From positions 1 through 46,356 of the forward strand of contig DATMLF010000016.1 in NCBI GenBank assembly GCA_035570595.1: 46,356 nt of DNA, written 5' to 3'. The first letter of the stretch is position 1. The number at the start of each line of letters is the position of its first letter. The notes beneath the pieces are model-generated. The model searched no databases, was not told the DNA's origin, and saw nothing but the letters and a program-made list of their open reading frames with translations. The stretch is from AP-15 sp035570595 (lineage in GTDB: Bacteria; Pseudomonadota; Alphaproteobacteria; ATCC43930; CGMCC-115725). Shown here one piece after another: positions 14,872 through 23,056 of this stretch. Made by a program: the position numbers and the translations under genes.

Positions 14872-16281
14872 ATGGCAGAGATCCGCCCGATCGCCCGAAC
14901 GGTAACGGCGGCCGGCCATATTCTCGGTCGCAAGCTCGACAGCATCCCGTTTAGCGGTTACCACGTCTTGATCATCGCGGTGCTCGCCCTCGTCGGGTTT
15001 ATCGAGGGCTACGACCTCGTGATGACCGGGTCGCTGCTGGTGCTGGCGAAAGCGCCGTTGCATCTGAGCGGGTCCGACATCCGCTGGCTCGCCGTCGGCC
15101 CGACCTTCATGCTGTGCGTCGGCGGGTTTGCCTCCTCTGCGGTATCCGATCACTGGAGCCGCAAGACGATCATGATGATCGGCGTGATCGCCACGACGTT
15201 CTTCACGTTGTTGATCCCGTTGGTGCAAGACGCCGAGCAGCTGATCGTCGTGCGTCTGCTGACCGGGTTTGGCGCCGGTTTTGCCGTCTCGGCGGCGTTT
15301 CCGATTGCTGCCGAATTGATGCCGGCGCAGCATCGGCGCACCTACGGCGCGGTTTACGAGATGGCGCTGGCGGTCTCGTTTACCGTTGTCCCGTTTATTG
15401 CCTTTCTGCTCGCCGGGAACGCCTCGGCGTTTCGCTTTCTGGCGTTGCCGGGCGGGCTGGCGATCACCGTTGTGCCCGTGCTGGTCTATTTTGTGATCCC
15501 CGAAAGCCCGCGCTGGCACTTGCGCCGGGGCCACACCGAGGCGGCGGCCGACCTCGTCAACCAGATGATCAGGCGATCGGGCGACCGCGTGCCGCCACTG
15601 ATGGTAGAGGCGCTCGGCGAGGCGCAGCAGGCCGCGCGCGAGCAGCTTCCCCCGTTCCGGGCATTGTTTGCGCGCGGTCAATTGCGCTGGACCACGGTCG
15701 GCATTCTGAGCGGCGTGTGCGCCGGCACCGCCTATTTCCTGATTTCCGTACTGCTGCCAAAAGCGCTGGTCGACCAGGGTGCCGCGGTCAGCCTGAGCTT
15801 CGGGCTGACCTCGCTGGTGTATTTCGCGAGCATCCCCGGAAAGGCCTTCACCGGTTTCCTGATGGAGATCATCGGGCGGCGGTGGACAATCTTTTATGCG
15901 CTCGCCGGCTCGCTGCCCGGTCTTTTCCTGATGCTGATGGCGCACCGCGCCGGGCAATTTGCGACGGTCGTCATGGTCACCGGCGCGCTGATCACCGGGT
16001 TCACCGTGCTGTCCGCGTTCACCGCCTGCCGGGTGTACCTCTCCGAGCAATTCCCGACCGCTCTGCGCGGACGCGGGCAGCCCTTTGGCGAGTCGACGGG
16101 CCGCTTGTTCGCCGGGGTGCTGGCGCCGTTTCTGATGGAGCCGCACACCGGGTCCGCGACGATCTTCTTTGGCACGATCCTCGCCGTCGTCGCGCTCGGC
16201 GCCTTCATCCCCGTGCTGTTCGGCAAGGAGACGGTGGGGCAACTCGAGACCGTCAGCGAAACCGTGCCGGCTCTCGCCTGA
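14872..16281 (+). CDS. MFS transporter, tandem paralog 1
   Basis: A 469-aa, 12-helix major facilitator of the metabolite:H+ symporter type. It opens with RKLDSIPFSGYH before helix 1, the arrangement seen in the NiaP/aromatic-acid symporter and sugar-porter-like families. Helix 1 has GFIEGYDLVMTGSLL (acidic residues likely in proton coupling), then SDHWSRKTIM as motif A, and P-E-S-P-R-W-H-L-R-R-G at the end of helix 6. The second half repeats with FGLTSLVYFASIPGK and IGRRWTI. The substrate is unknown; the nicotinate phosphoribosyltransferase just upstream makes nicotinate or an aromatic acid worth considering. The start is fixed by GGGAGGTGAG five bases upstream. Confidence 0.88.
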   Translation: MAEIRPIARTVTAAGHILGRKLDSIPFSGYHVLIIAVLALVGFIEGYDLVMTGSLLVLAKAPLHLSGSDIRWLAVGPTFMLCVGGFASSAVSDHWSRKTIMMIGVIATTFFTLLIPLVQDAEQLIVVRLLTGFGAGFAVSAAFPIAAELMPAQHRRTYGAVYEMALAVSFTVVPFIAFLLAGNASAFRFLALPGGLAITVVPVLVYFVIPESPRWHLRRGHTEAAADLVNQMIRRSGDRVPPLMVEALGEAQQAAREQLPPFRALFARGQLRWTTVGILSGVCAGTAYFLISVLLPKALVDQGAAVSLSFGLTSLVYFASIPGKAFTGFLMEIIGRRWTIFYALAGSLPGLFLMLMAHRAGQFATVVMVTGALITGFTVLSAFTACRVYLSEQFPTALRGRGQPFGESTGRLFAGVLAPFLMEPHTGSATIFFGTILAVVALGAFIPVLFGKETVGQLETVSETVPALA

Positions 16282-16322
16282 GGCGAGCGCGCGGACGCAA
16301 ACGCCGGCGCTAGTGGTGCGAG

Positions 16323-16349
16323 GCCAACGGATGATCCCCATCCGTTGGC
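16323..16349. terminator. strong hairpin between the MFS genes
   Basis: GCCAACGGATG (16323-16333) and CATCCGTTGGC (16339-16349) form a perfect 11-bp stem with a five-base loop. It lies 41 bp after the first MFS stop and about 30 bp before the second leader repeat. There is no T-run, so it may be a terminator, an mRNA stabiliser or an operator. Confidence 0.5.
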
Positions 16350-16378
16350 TGAAGCGCACCAACCGCCACCGAAACGCA

Positions 16379-16433
16379 ACAGGAGCAACGCGTCGATCTG
16401 GGTGGCGCCACGCGGCCGCTGAAACTGGCGAGG
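16379..16433 (+). repeat. leader repeat, copy 2, upstream of second MFS gene
   Basis: It matches 14713-14768: ACAGGAGCAACGCGTCGAT at the left and GAAACTGGCGAGG at the right, with compensating small gaps between. The second shared block CTCGACCAATCCGGGAG is at 16534-16550. Together with the coding similarity, this shows that an entire unit of about 1.67 kb, leader included, was duplicated. Confidence 0.6.
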
Positions 16434-16556
16434 TATCGGTGATGCTGTAATCGACAGCACCGAAAAAATCGTCTGCAAGAAAATCGAAGCACCGTCCTCC
16501 TCGGTTGCGGCCCGCCGCATGACGCATCCCGGACTCGACCAATCCGGGAGATTGCC

Positions 16557-17966
16557 GTGGCAGAAACCCGCCCCGTCAGCCGGTCCGCGACCGCGGCCGC
16601 CCATGTTCTCGGGCGCAAGCTCGACAGCATCCCGTTCAGCCCCTACCACCTGATGATCATCGCGGTCCTGGGCCTCGTCGGCTTTATCGACGGCTACGAC
16701 CTTGTGATGACCGGCTCCTTGCTCGTGCTGGCGAAACGGCCGTTGCATCTTTCCCCCGGCGATGTCCGCTTTCTTGCGGTCGCCTCGACGTTGATGATCT
16801 GCGTCGGCGGCTTTATCGCATCGACGATCTCGGACCATTTCAGCCGCAAGACGATCATGCTGATCGGCGTCGCCGCGATCACCTTTTTCACGCTCTTGAT
16901 CCCGCTCGTGCACACTGGCGAGCAACTGATCCTCCTGCGGCTGTTGACCGGCCTCGGCGGCGGCTTTGCGGTCTCGGCCCCGTTTCCGATCGCCGCCGAG
17001 CTGATGCCGGCCCAGCACCGGCGGACCTTTGGCGCGGTCTACGAGATGGCGCTCGCCGCCTCGTTCACGGTGCTGCCGTTTGTCGGCTTTCTGCTGTCCG
17101 GCAACCCGAAGGCCTTTCGGCTGATGGCGCTGCCCGGCGGCCTCGCCTTTTTCTTCGTGCCCACGCTGATCTATTTCCTGATCCCCGAGAGTCCGCGCTG
17201 GTATCTGCGGCGCGGCCGGACCGAGGCAGCGGTCGACACCGTCAACGCGATGATTCGCCGCGCCGGCAACCGGGTTCCGCAGCTCGCGGTCGCCATGCTC
17301 GGCGATAACGTCAAGGGTGTGCGCGAGCAGCTGCCGCCCTACCGGGCGTTGTTCGGCCGCGGCCAGTTGCGGTGGACGGCAATCGGCATTTCGAGCTACG
17401 TGTTCTGCGGCACCGCCTTTTTTCTGATCTCGGTGCTGCTGCCAAAGGCCTTGGTCGATCAGGGCTCCGCGGTGACGTTGAGCTTTGGCGTCAGCTCGCT
17501 GGTGTTCGCCGCGAGCATCCCGGGCAAAGGCTTCACCGGCTTTTTAATGGAAGTCATCGGGCGGCGCTGGACGATTTTTTACGCGATGTTCGGTGCGTTG
17601 CCCGGGCTTGTCCTGATGATGATGGCGCACCGTGCCGGGCCCTATGCGACGATCGTCATGGTCGCCGGGGCGCTGATGACCGGCTTTACGGCACTGTCCA
17701 CCGCGACCGCTTTCCGGGTCTACCTCGCGGAGCAGTTCCCGACCGCGCTGCGCGGTCGCGGGCACATCTTTGGCGAGTCGGTCGGGCGCATCTTTTCCGG
17801 GGTGACGGCGCCGTTCTTGATGGAGCCGCATGTCGCATCGCCGGCGATCTTTTTCGGCACGATCATCGTCATGGTCATGATCGGCGCGTTCATCCCGCTC
17901 CTCTTCGGGCGCGAAACCGTGGGCCAGCTCGAAACCGTGACCGAAGGCGCGCCAGCGCTCGCCTGA
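16557..17966 (+). CDS. MFS transporter, tandem paralog 2
   Basis: A 469-aa permease, exactly the same length as its neighbour and similar throughout by eye (for example RKLDSIPFSPYH, GFIDGYDLVMTGSLLVLAK, AELMPAQHRRT, PESPRWYLRRGRTEAAVD, FTGFLMEVIGRRWTIFYA). Motif A is SDHFSRKTIM. It starts with GTG at 16557 with GGGAG eight bases upstream, unlike the ATG of the first copy. Differences cluster in helix-lining segments, which may mean different substrates or expression conditions. It is followed by an imperfect hairpin at 17980-18019. Confidence 0.88.
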   Translation: MAETRPVSRSATAAAHVLGRKLDSIPFSPYHLMIIAVLGLVGFIDGYDLVMTGSLLVLAKRPLHLSPGDVRFLAVASTLMICVGGFIASTISDHFSRKTIMLIGVAAITFFTLLIPLVHTGEQLILLRLLTGLGGGFAVSAPFPIAAELMPAQHRRTFGAVYEMALAASFTVLPFVGFLLSGNPKAFRLMALPGGLAFFFVPTLIYFLIPESPRWYLRRGRTEAAVDTVNAMIRRAGNRVPQLAVAMLGDNVKGVREQLPPYRALFGRGQLRWTAIGISSYVFCGTAFFLISVLLPKALVDQGSAVTLSFGVSSLVFAASIPGKGFTGFLMEVIGRRWTIFYAMFGALPGLVLMMMAHRAGPYATIVMVAGALMTGFTALSTATAFRVYLAEQFPTALRGRGHIFGESVGRIFSGVTAPFLMEPHVASPAIFFGTIIVMVMIGAFIPLLFGRETVGQLETVTEGAPALA

Positions 17967-18565
17967 GCCGACCGGCCGACCTCTCGGGTGTTCGCCGCGT
18001 TTCGCGGAGGCGAGAGAGGCTGGCGCGCGACCGCCGCAGCCTCGAGGGGGGGTGAGCGCCGGCCACCCGATCGATAGAGCACTGCGACCGCCCGGTCGGG
18101 TCCGGCAACCGCAGCGCACCACCTGACAGGCGGCGCCGAGCCAGCGCCGCCGAACCCGTCCGCCCACACCCCTCCTAAACCGCCCGGCGCACGGCCGTGG
18201 GCCTCGCCTCGCACGCGCGCAGAACCCGCCGCCGCAAAAAAGTTCCGATTATGCCCACGATAACCCATTTTTGCCACATTCCGCAAAAGCGCCTTACCCA
18301 TTGACGGCGCTCAATCGATAGTGAAAAATCCGCAGTTGAACACGCCCGCCTACGTCAACTTCCTGGCTTGCAGCCCTGACTCCTCCGAGGACCTGAGGAC
18401 GGAAGTCGGCGAATTGTCATCCAAAGTACACTCGAAGTATCTACGAAGTTCATAAACGTTCCCACCAATACTGCCGAGATCCGCGCCAACTACTCCAACT
18501 TGAAACCAGTCGGTCGATCCCGTTTGCCGGCTGCTGTCCCACGGCAGCGCGGGGAAGGAGGCTGA
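17967..18565. other. 599-bp gap: terminator-like hairpin then AT-richer promoter region
   Basis: The first part holds an imperfect hairpin at 17980-18019 (CCTCTCG with CGAGAGAGG, with inner stem CCGCG-TTT-CGCGG), probably the MFS terminator. The stretch 18000-18225 is very GC-rich with nothing recognised. The stretch 18230-18540 is abruptly AT-richer and includes AGCGCC/GGCGCT arms near 18285-18310. No gene could be supported on either strand. The region presumably carries the promoter of the first acyltransferase gene. Confidence 0.5.
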
Positions 18566-19318
18566 ATGTCGATCGCGAGCCCATTTGAGCGACTGGCCCG
18601 AGCTTCCGGACCGGCAGCCGTGGAGTCCGGCATTTACGATCTGTTCAAGCGTCATCTGAGTGTCGTCGCGGCGGACACCGAAGCCCTCCTCGACCAGGTC
18701 TTCAGACTTCGCTATCAGGTTTATTGCGTCGAGCGCGGGTTTGAGAATGCGGCCGAGCATCCCGACGGCCGCGAGCGCGATCATGACGACGGGCGCTCGC
18801 TGCACTTTCTCGTGCTCGACCGTGCATCGGGCGAGGCGGCGGGAACGGTCCGGTTGATCCTCCCCCAAATCGGCAGCGAGCTGCCGGTTATCCGGCTCGC
18901 CCGAAACACTGGCGGAATGCTCCCGGCGCACAGCACCGCCGAAGTGTCGCGGTTTGCCGTGACGAAAGCGTTTCGCCGCCCGCTCGCGACGAGCTGGTGC
19001 TCGGCGCGCGACCGCCGCAGCGGCCTTCCGATCATCGCCTTTGGGCTGATCCAGGCGATCGTCATGATGAGCGCCGTTGGCGGGATCACCCACATCGTCG
19101 CGATGATGGAGCCGGCGCTGCTGCGGCTCTTGCGGCGGATGAGCATCGAGTTTTACCCGGTCGGCGGCCTCGTCGAGCATCACGGCCTGCGCCAGCCGGG
19201 TTGGGCGGCGATGGGGCATCTCTGCCAGCGCGTTAAGGAGTGTCATCGCGAGTTGTGGGAGATCGCCACCGACGCGGGCCGGCAGCTGCCGGCCTTACCG
19301 GGCCTTGCCGCAACCTAG
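18566..19318 (+). CDS. PEP-CTERM/exosortase-associated acyltransferase, copy 1
   Basis: A 250-aa GNAT-fold protein of the family found beside exosortase systems (TIGR03694-like), whose characterised members make long-chain N-acyl amino acids. Evidence: LRYQVYCVERGFE (about 51-63), E-V-S-R-F-A-V-T-K at about 131-139, and the near-invariant stretch A-M-M-E-P-A-L-L-R-L-L-R-R followed by VEHHGLRQP. The acyl donor should be acyl-ACP or acyl-CoA; the amino acid acceptor is unknown. Start ATG 18566 with GGAGG five bases upstream. Its stop shares a CTAG with the stop of the convergent membrane-protein gene. A second copy lies 4 kb downstream. Confidence 0.88.
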   Translation: MSIASPFERLARASGPAAVESGIYDLFKRHLSVVAADTEALLDQVFRLRYQVYCVERGFENAAEHPDGRERDHDDGRSLHFLVLDRASGEAAGTVRLILPQIGSELPVIRLARNTGGMLPAHSTAEVSRFAVTKAFRRPLATSWCSARDRRSGLPIIAFGLIQAIVMMSAVGGITHIVAMMEPALLRLLRRMSIEFYPVGGLVEHHGLRQPGWAAMGHLCQRVKECHRELWEIATDAGRQLPALPGLAAT

Positions 19319-19998
19319 CGAAAGCCGGCCGAACCGTCGGTCGGGCGCGCGAGCACCGGCAGCACGAGGCGCCGGGTAAACAGCCCGACCCCGGCCCACA
19401 TCGTGATAAACCACAGCGGAACGCCGCCGCCGGGTTGTCCCGGGTAATGCCACTGCCCGGTCGCGACCCCGACATGCTCGATCACCGCGCCGAGCACAGC
19501 CATGTAGCAGGCGTAGGCCAGATCCATCTTTTCGTGAAACAGCGCGACGGCGGCCGCGAGGGCCGCGGCGGAAGCGGCGAGCAACGGGTTGGGTTCGGCA
19601 ATCATCGCAAACGGCAGCGCGAACACGACCGCCGCCGCGATGGCCTGAATGGTATGCCCGCGGGGACCGGGCCCGTCGAGGAACCGGATCGTGTGCAGCG
19701 CGTAAAAGCCCCACATCAGGAACTCGTAAACCGGCATCCCGAGAAAATCCGGGTGGTTGAACGCGAAGATCCCGCGCTTTAACGCCATCACGTTCATCAC
19801 GACAAAGAGGGCGTCGACCGCCGCCATGAGCGCGAGCTCGCCGACCGCAATCCGACCAAAGCCAAGCACCCAGACGGCGCCCATCGCGATCAGCTTTGCC
19901 CCATTTCCGGGGACCCACCCCAGCACGCCCGCGGTCGTCACAAATTGGACCATCAAAATCGACCGCGTCGCGCCAAACCGAGAAGGGCTACCCATCAT
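19315..19998 (-). CDS. multi-pass membrane protein of unknown function
   Basis: A 227-aa protein with about six or seven hydrophobic segments. Likely functional motifs are F-N-H-P-D-F-L-G-M-P-V-Y-E near the middle, L-H-T-I-R-F-L-D-G, and E-H-V-G-V-A-T-G-Q-W-H-Y-P followed by P-G-G-G-V-P-L-W-F near the C-terminus. The clustered His, Glu and Asp residues would suit a membrane enzyme, but I do not recognise the family. Two adjacent ATGs (19998 and 19995) could start it. It lies between an acyltransferase gene (convergent, 4-bp overlap) and the PEP-CTERM gene (divergent, sharing a 261-bp promoter region), so a link to that system is plausible. Confidence 0.75.
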   Translation of the reverse strand: MMGSPSRFGATRSILMVQFVTTAGVLGWVPGNGAKLIAMGAVWVLGFGRIAVGELALMAAVDALFVVMNVMALKRGIFAFNHPDFLGMPVYEFLMWGFYALHTIRFLDGPGPRGHTIQAIAAAVVFALPFAMIAEPNPLLAASAAALAAAVALFHEKMDLAYACYMAVLGAVIEHVGVATGQWHYPGQPGGGVPLWFITMWAGVGLFTRRLVLPVLARPTDGSAGFR

Positions 19999-20080
19999 GG
20001 CTGCTCGGCGTCCTTGACTGGTAAGTAGTTGCGTTTGTGCTTCGAGGCGCTGCGGCGCCGCACCGAGGCCCGTCTCCGGG

Positions 20081-20099
20081 CGGGAGACGCAAGCGTCGG
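20081..20099. repeat. inverted repeat in the divergent promoter region
   Basis: CGTCTCC (20081-20087) and GGAGACG (20093-20099) with a five-base loop. It lies between the membrane-protein start and the large palindrome, and could be an operator or an untranslated-leader hairpin. Confidence 0.35.
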
Positions 20100-20115
20100 C
20101 GGAATTTACAAAAGA

Positions 20116-20135
20116 GCAGGCGAAATTTCGCCTGC
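20116..20135. promoter_or_regulatory. perfect 20-bp palindrome, candidate enhancer site
   Basis: GCAGGCGAAATTTCGCCTGC is an exact inverted repeat without spacer. Its centre is about 83 bp upstream of the GC of the proposed sigma-54 -12 element, the usual range for binding of a bacterial enhancer-binding protein. PEP-CTERM genes in other bacteria are known to need RpoN with the PrsK/PrsR two-component pair, so a PrsR-like site is a reasonable guess. No copy elsewhere in the window was noticed. Confidence 0.55.
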
Positions 20136-20194
20136 AATTGCATTAGTAACCATAAGCCATTGAATTACACTAGTTAATAGGGGCGACTGAAAAA

Positions 20195-20210
20195 TGGTAT
20201 GGAAGATGCA
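20195..20210 (+). promoter_or_regulatory. candidate sigma-54 (-24/-12) promoter
   Basis: TGGTATGGAAGATGCA has the required GG-N10-GC spacing and matches the consensus TGGCACG-N4-TTGCA at TGG, A, G and TGCA. It is about 50 bases upstream of the PEP-CTERM start codon. One mismatch at the first T of TTGC and two in CAC weaken it. Confidence 0.5.
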
Positions 20211-20259
20211 TCGTGAACCGGGACAACATGGTTAGCAGACGCGCACAAAGGGGACCAAC

Positions 20260-21090
20260 ATGAATCTTCGCAAACTGCTTCCGATCGCAGGGATCGCGGC
20301 GGCAGCCTTGTGCCACGGCGCGGTCGCCGCGCCGCTCATCGACCTGGGCGGCTACACCGGCCCGATAGAAATCAAATTTCAGAACTACGAGAGCTTTTCC
20401 TCGCTGCCCATCGCGCCGGGCTCGATGAATTTCGGCGTTGTCGAGGTAACGTCGATCCAAAATCCGAATACCGGCGCCAATATATGGGTACAGGGTCAGG
20501 CAGGCCAGTTTCTTTCCGGGGTCTTCAACGGTATTACAGTAACGAGCGTCACCCCACAGGGTAGCGGATTCATTACAACCAATAGCGGGGGAGTGTTTGA
20601 TTTTTATCTGAACAGCACCAACTTTGACCCGTCGCAAGGCACATCGGGTTATACAGCAGGCGGCTGCGCGGTCGGCGGGCTATGCTATAACGGCATCACC
20701 AATGTCGGCGGCACTGATGCACTCAATCTCGATCTCGTCCCCGGCATTACGACCGATCCGACCAACACACTGAGCGCAAATACGACGAGCACGACGACTC
20801 CATTGACCGGTAGTGCGACCGGCTATGCGGATATAGTTGGCGGCGCCGACGCTTCTCAGTTCGGAAAAGGGGCGTTTCCGACCGCATTGGGGACCTTCGC
20901 GGATTTTTTCCTTCTCGACGATTTCTGCAGCAACGGCTCGGCACCGTCCTGTACCGGCCCCACCAGTTCCGACTGGCAGCTGTTCAGCCATGACCCGGTC
21001 GACGCAGTCGCCGTTCCCGAGCCGGCGTCGCTTGGCCTGCTGGCGAGCGCGCTGCTCGGATTAGGCGCCTGGGTTCGGCGGCGTAAGTAG
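20260..21090 (+). CDS. PEP-CTERM sorting-domain protein
   Basis: A 276-aa exported protein. It has a signal peptide (MNLRKLLP, hydrophobic core, cleavage near A-V-A-A at about 22-24). Then comes a Gly/Thr/Asn-rich beta-type region with cysteines in GGCAVGGLCYNG and DDFCSNGSAPSCTG. The C-terminus is a textbook PEP-CTERM signal: V-P-E-P-A-S at 252-257, a transmembrane stretch LGLLASALLGLGAW and a basic tail RRRK. Exosortase would cut after or near PEP and the product would reach the cell surface or exopolysaccharide. The exosortase is not in this window. AAGGGG seven bases before the ATG supports the start. Base composition is AT-richer than in neighbours. Confidence 0.92.
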   Translation: MNLRKLLPIAGIAAAALCHGAVAAPLIDLGGYTGPIEIKFQNYESFSSLPIAPGSMNFGVVEVTSIQNPNTGANIWVQGQAGQFLSGVFNGITVTSVTPQGSGFITTNSGGVFDFYLNSTNFDPSQGTSGYTAGGCAVGGLCYNGITNVGGTDALNLDLVPGITTDPTNTLSANTTSTTTPLTGSATGYADIVGGADASQFGKGAFPTALGTFADFFLLDDFCSNGSAPSCTGPTSSDWQLFSHDPVDAVAVPEPASLGLLASALLGLGAWVRRRK

Positions 21091-21092
21091 GC

Positions 21093-21131
21093 GCGGCTCG
21101 TCAGCCGAAAAGCCGCTCGTCGCTTTTTTTT
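21093..21131 (+). terminator. terminator after PEP-CTERM gene
   Basis: GCGGCT (21093-21098) pairs with AGCCGC (21111-21116), and an eight-T run follows at 21124-21131. An alternative inner stem CGGCT/AGCCG is possible. It lies directly after the PEP-CTERM stop, consistent with a monocistronic unit. A second compact hairpin follows at about 21147-21174 (GGGCGT ... ACGCCC, with GTCGCC/GGCGAC inside). Confidence 0.6.
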
Positions 21132-21316
21132 ACAATCGGCTTAAAGGGCGTCGCCTCGGCGACCGGCAACGCCCTCATGCCCTAAATGGCTGGATTTCAA
21201 CGGGATGAGCACCCTGGTTGCAATCCGCTAAGGCGCGGCCGCCGGGCGCCGGCAGGGTTCTCGCCCGGTTGGTGCTGTAAGAATGTCCGACGCTTGGTGT
21301 TGCGCGAGTCCTGGGT

Positions 21317-22936
21317 ATGAGCGGCGACACACCGGCGCTCTCCGCGGCGCTGGCGGCATGGCGGCGACACCTTGGCGAGGCGGGAGTGCTGTCGGGAGCC
21401 GCCGCCCAGCAACACTACGGCAAGGGCACGACCGGCGCCGAGCGCACGATCCCAGCAGCGCTGCGACCCCGCTCAGTCGCCGATGTCAGGGCCATTGTCG
21501 CGATCGCCGGCGACTACTCCATTCCGCTCTACCCGATCAGCACCGGCAACAACTGGGGTTACGGCAGCGCCAGCCCGGCGCGTGACGGATGCGTCGTCCT
21601 CGACCTGTCGGGCCTCGACCGGATCGTCGAGATGGACGCGCAGTCCGGGCTGGCCACGGTCGAGCCGGGGGTCACCCAGCAGCAGCTCGGCGACTACCTC
21701 GAAAGCCGGGGATTGCCGTTTCTGGTGCCGGTGACCGGCGCTGGCCCGCGCTGCAGCCTGGTCGGCAACGCCCTCGAGCGCGGCTACGGCATCACCCCCT
21801 ACGCCGACCATTTTGCCGCTGTCACCGCGCTCGAAGCGGTGCTGCCCGACGGCCGCCTCTACCGCTCGGCGTTGAGCGAGCTTGGCGGCACGGCCGCCGA
21901 CCGCGCCTACAAATGGGGTGTCGGCCCCTATCTCGACGGTCTTTTCACGCAATCCGGCCTTGGGGTCGTCACCCAGATGACGATCGCGCTGGCGCCGCGC
22001 CCGGAGCGCGTCGAAGCATTTCTGTTCGCAGTCGACCATGACACCGCTCTCGAAGCGGCGGTGACGGCGGTGCAGCGGGCACTGCGCGCGCTCGGCGGTG
22101 TGAGCGGCTCGGTCAATCTGATGAACGCCCGGCGCATCCTCGCGATGGCCGCACCGTACCCCGGCGACCGCGCCAGTCCGCACGGCGTCCTGCCGCCGGC
22201 GGTGGTGGCCGAGCTTGCGGCGCACTACCGGGTGCCGCCCTGGACCGGATTTGGCGCGCTCTACGGCAACGCCGGCATCGTCAAGGCGGCGCGCCGCGCG
22301 GTCCGTAAAATCCTGCGGCAGGCGGTCGCGAGGCTCCGCTTTGTCACCCCGGGCGGCGCCGCCGCCATCGACCGCTGGTGCAACCGCATTCCGGCTTTGC
22401 GGGAGGGCCGGCTGGCGCGGCGCGCGCGAACCCTCGCCGCCGCGATGCAATTGGTTGCCGGAAAGCCGAGCGAGGCCGCGCTGCCGCTCGCCTATTGGCG
22501 AACCGGTGTCGGGCTGCGGCCGGAGGGCGCCGTGCTTGACCCGGCGGCCGACGGCTGCGGCCTGATCTGGTACTCCCCGCTGGTCCCGATGGCGGCGCCG
22601 CGCGTCACCCGCTACGTCGCGATGGTCGACGAAATTTGCGTCCGGCATGGGATCGAGCCGCTGATCACCCTGACCAGCCTGTCGGACCGGTGCTTTGACA
22701 GCTCGGTGCCGCTGCTCTTCGACTTGCACGACGCCGAGGCGCGCCGGCGCGCGCACGCCTGCTATATGGCGCTGCTCGAGGCTGGCAGAGATGAAGGATT
22801 TCTGCCGTATCGGGTCGGCCTCCAGGCGATGGACTGGCTGGTGCGGCCCGGCCTGCCGTGCTGGGATCTTGTCGCGGCGCTGAAATCGGCCGTCGACCCG
22901 CGCGGCATCATCGCTCCCGGCCGCTACGGACCCTGA
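21317..22936 (+). CDS. FAD-linked oxidase of the vanillyl-alcohol oxidase / p-cresol methylhydroxylase type
   Basis: A 539-aa flavoprotein with the PCMH-type FAD domain (P-I-S-T-G-N-N-W-G-Y-G-S-A-S-P at 73-87; A-T-V-E-P-G-V-T at 113-120) and a C-terminal substrate domain. Tyr82 in the G-Y-G and Tyr498-Arg499 in LPYRVGLQAMDW correspond by position to the phenolate-binding Tyr108 and Tyr503/Arg504 of vanillyl-alcohol oxidase, which suggests a 4-hydroxyphenyl substrate. The catalytic acid and any covalent flavin link cannot be placed by eye. It sits between the PEP-CTERM gene and the second acyltransferase gene, 120 bp before the latter, all on the same strand. The ribosome site before 21317 is weak. 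No cytochrome partner gene is adjacent. Confidence 0.85.
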   Translation: MSGDTPALSAALAAWRRHLGEAGVLSGAAAQQHYGKGTTGAERTIPAALRPRSVADVRAIVAIAGDYSIPLYPISTGNNWGYGSASPARDGCVVLDLSGLDRIVEMDAQSGLATVEPGVTQQQLGDYLESRGLPFLVPVTGAGPRCSLVGNALERGYGITPYADHFAAVTALEAVLPDGRLYRSALSELGGTAADRAYKWGVGPYLDGLFTQSGLGVVTQMTIALAPRPERVEAFLFAVDHDTALEAAVTAVQRALRALGGVSGSVNLMNARRILAMAAPYPGDRASPHGVLPPAVVAELAAHYRVPPWTGFGALYGNAGIVKAARRAVRKILRQAVARLRFVTPGGAAAIDRWCNRIPALREGRLARRARTLAAAMQLVAGKPSEAALPLAYWRTGVGLRPEGAVLDPAADGCGLIWYSPLVPMAAPRVTRYVAMVDEICVRHGIEPLITLTSLSDRCFDSSVPLLFDLHDAEARRRAHACYMALLEAGRDEGFLPYRVGLQAMDWLVRPGLPCWDLVAALKSAVDPRGIIAPGRYGP

Positions 22937-23056
22937 GCCCGGTCGATTTCGCGGCGCTTGCGGAACTGCGCTAGCAAATTTTTTACCCGGCGCCGCCAAC
23001 ATCGCGACGGGGGCCACGGCTCGCTCGCGAGCCGCAAGTCACGACAGGGCTGGGCA

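Noticed and set aside
18350..18540. Minus-strand frame in the AT-richer segment reading protein-like residues (VGADLGSIGGNVYELRRYF)
   Set aside because: No start, no ribosome site and no recognised family; it continues as shadow sequence into the acyltransferase gene.
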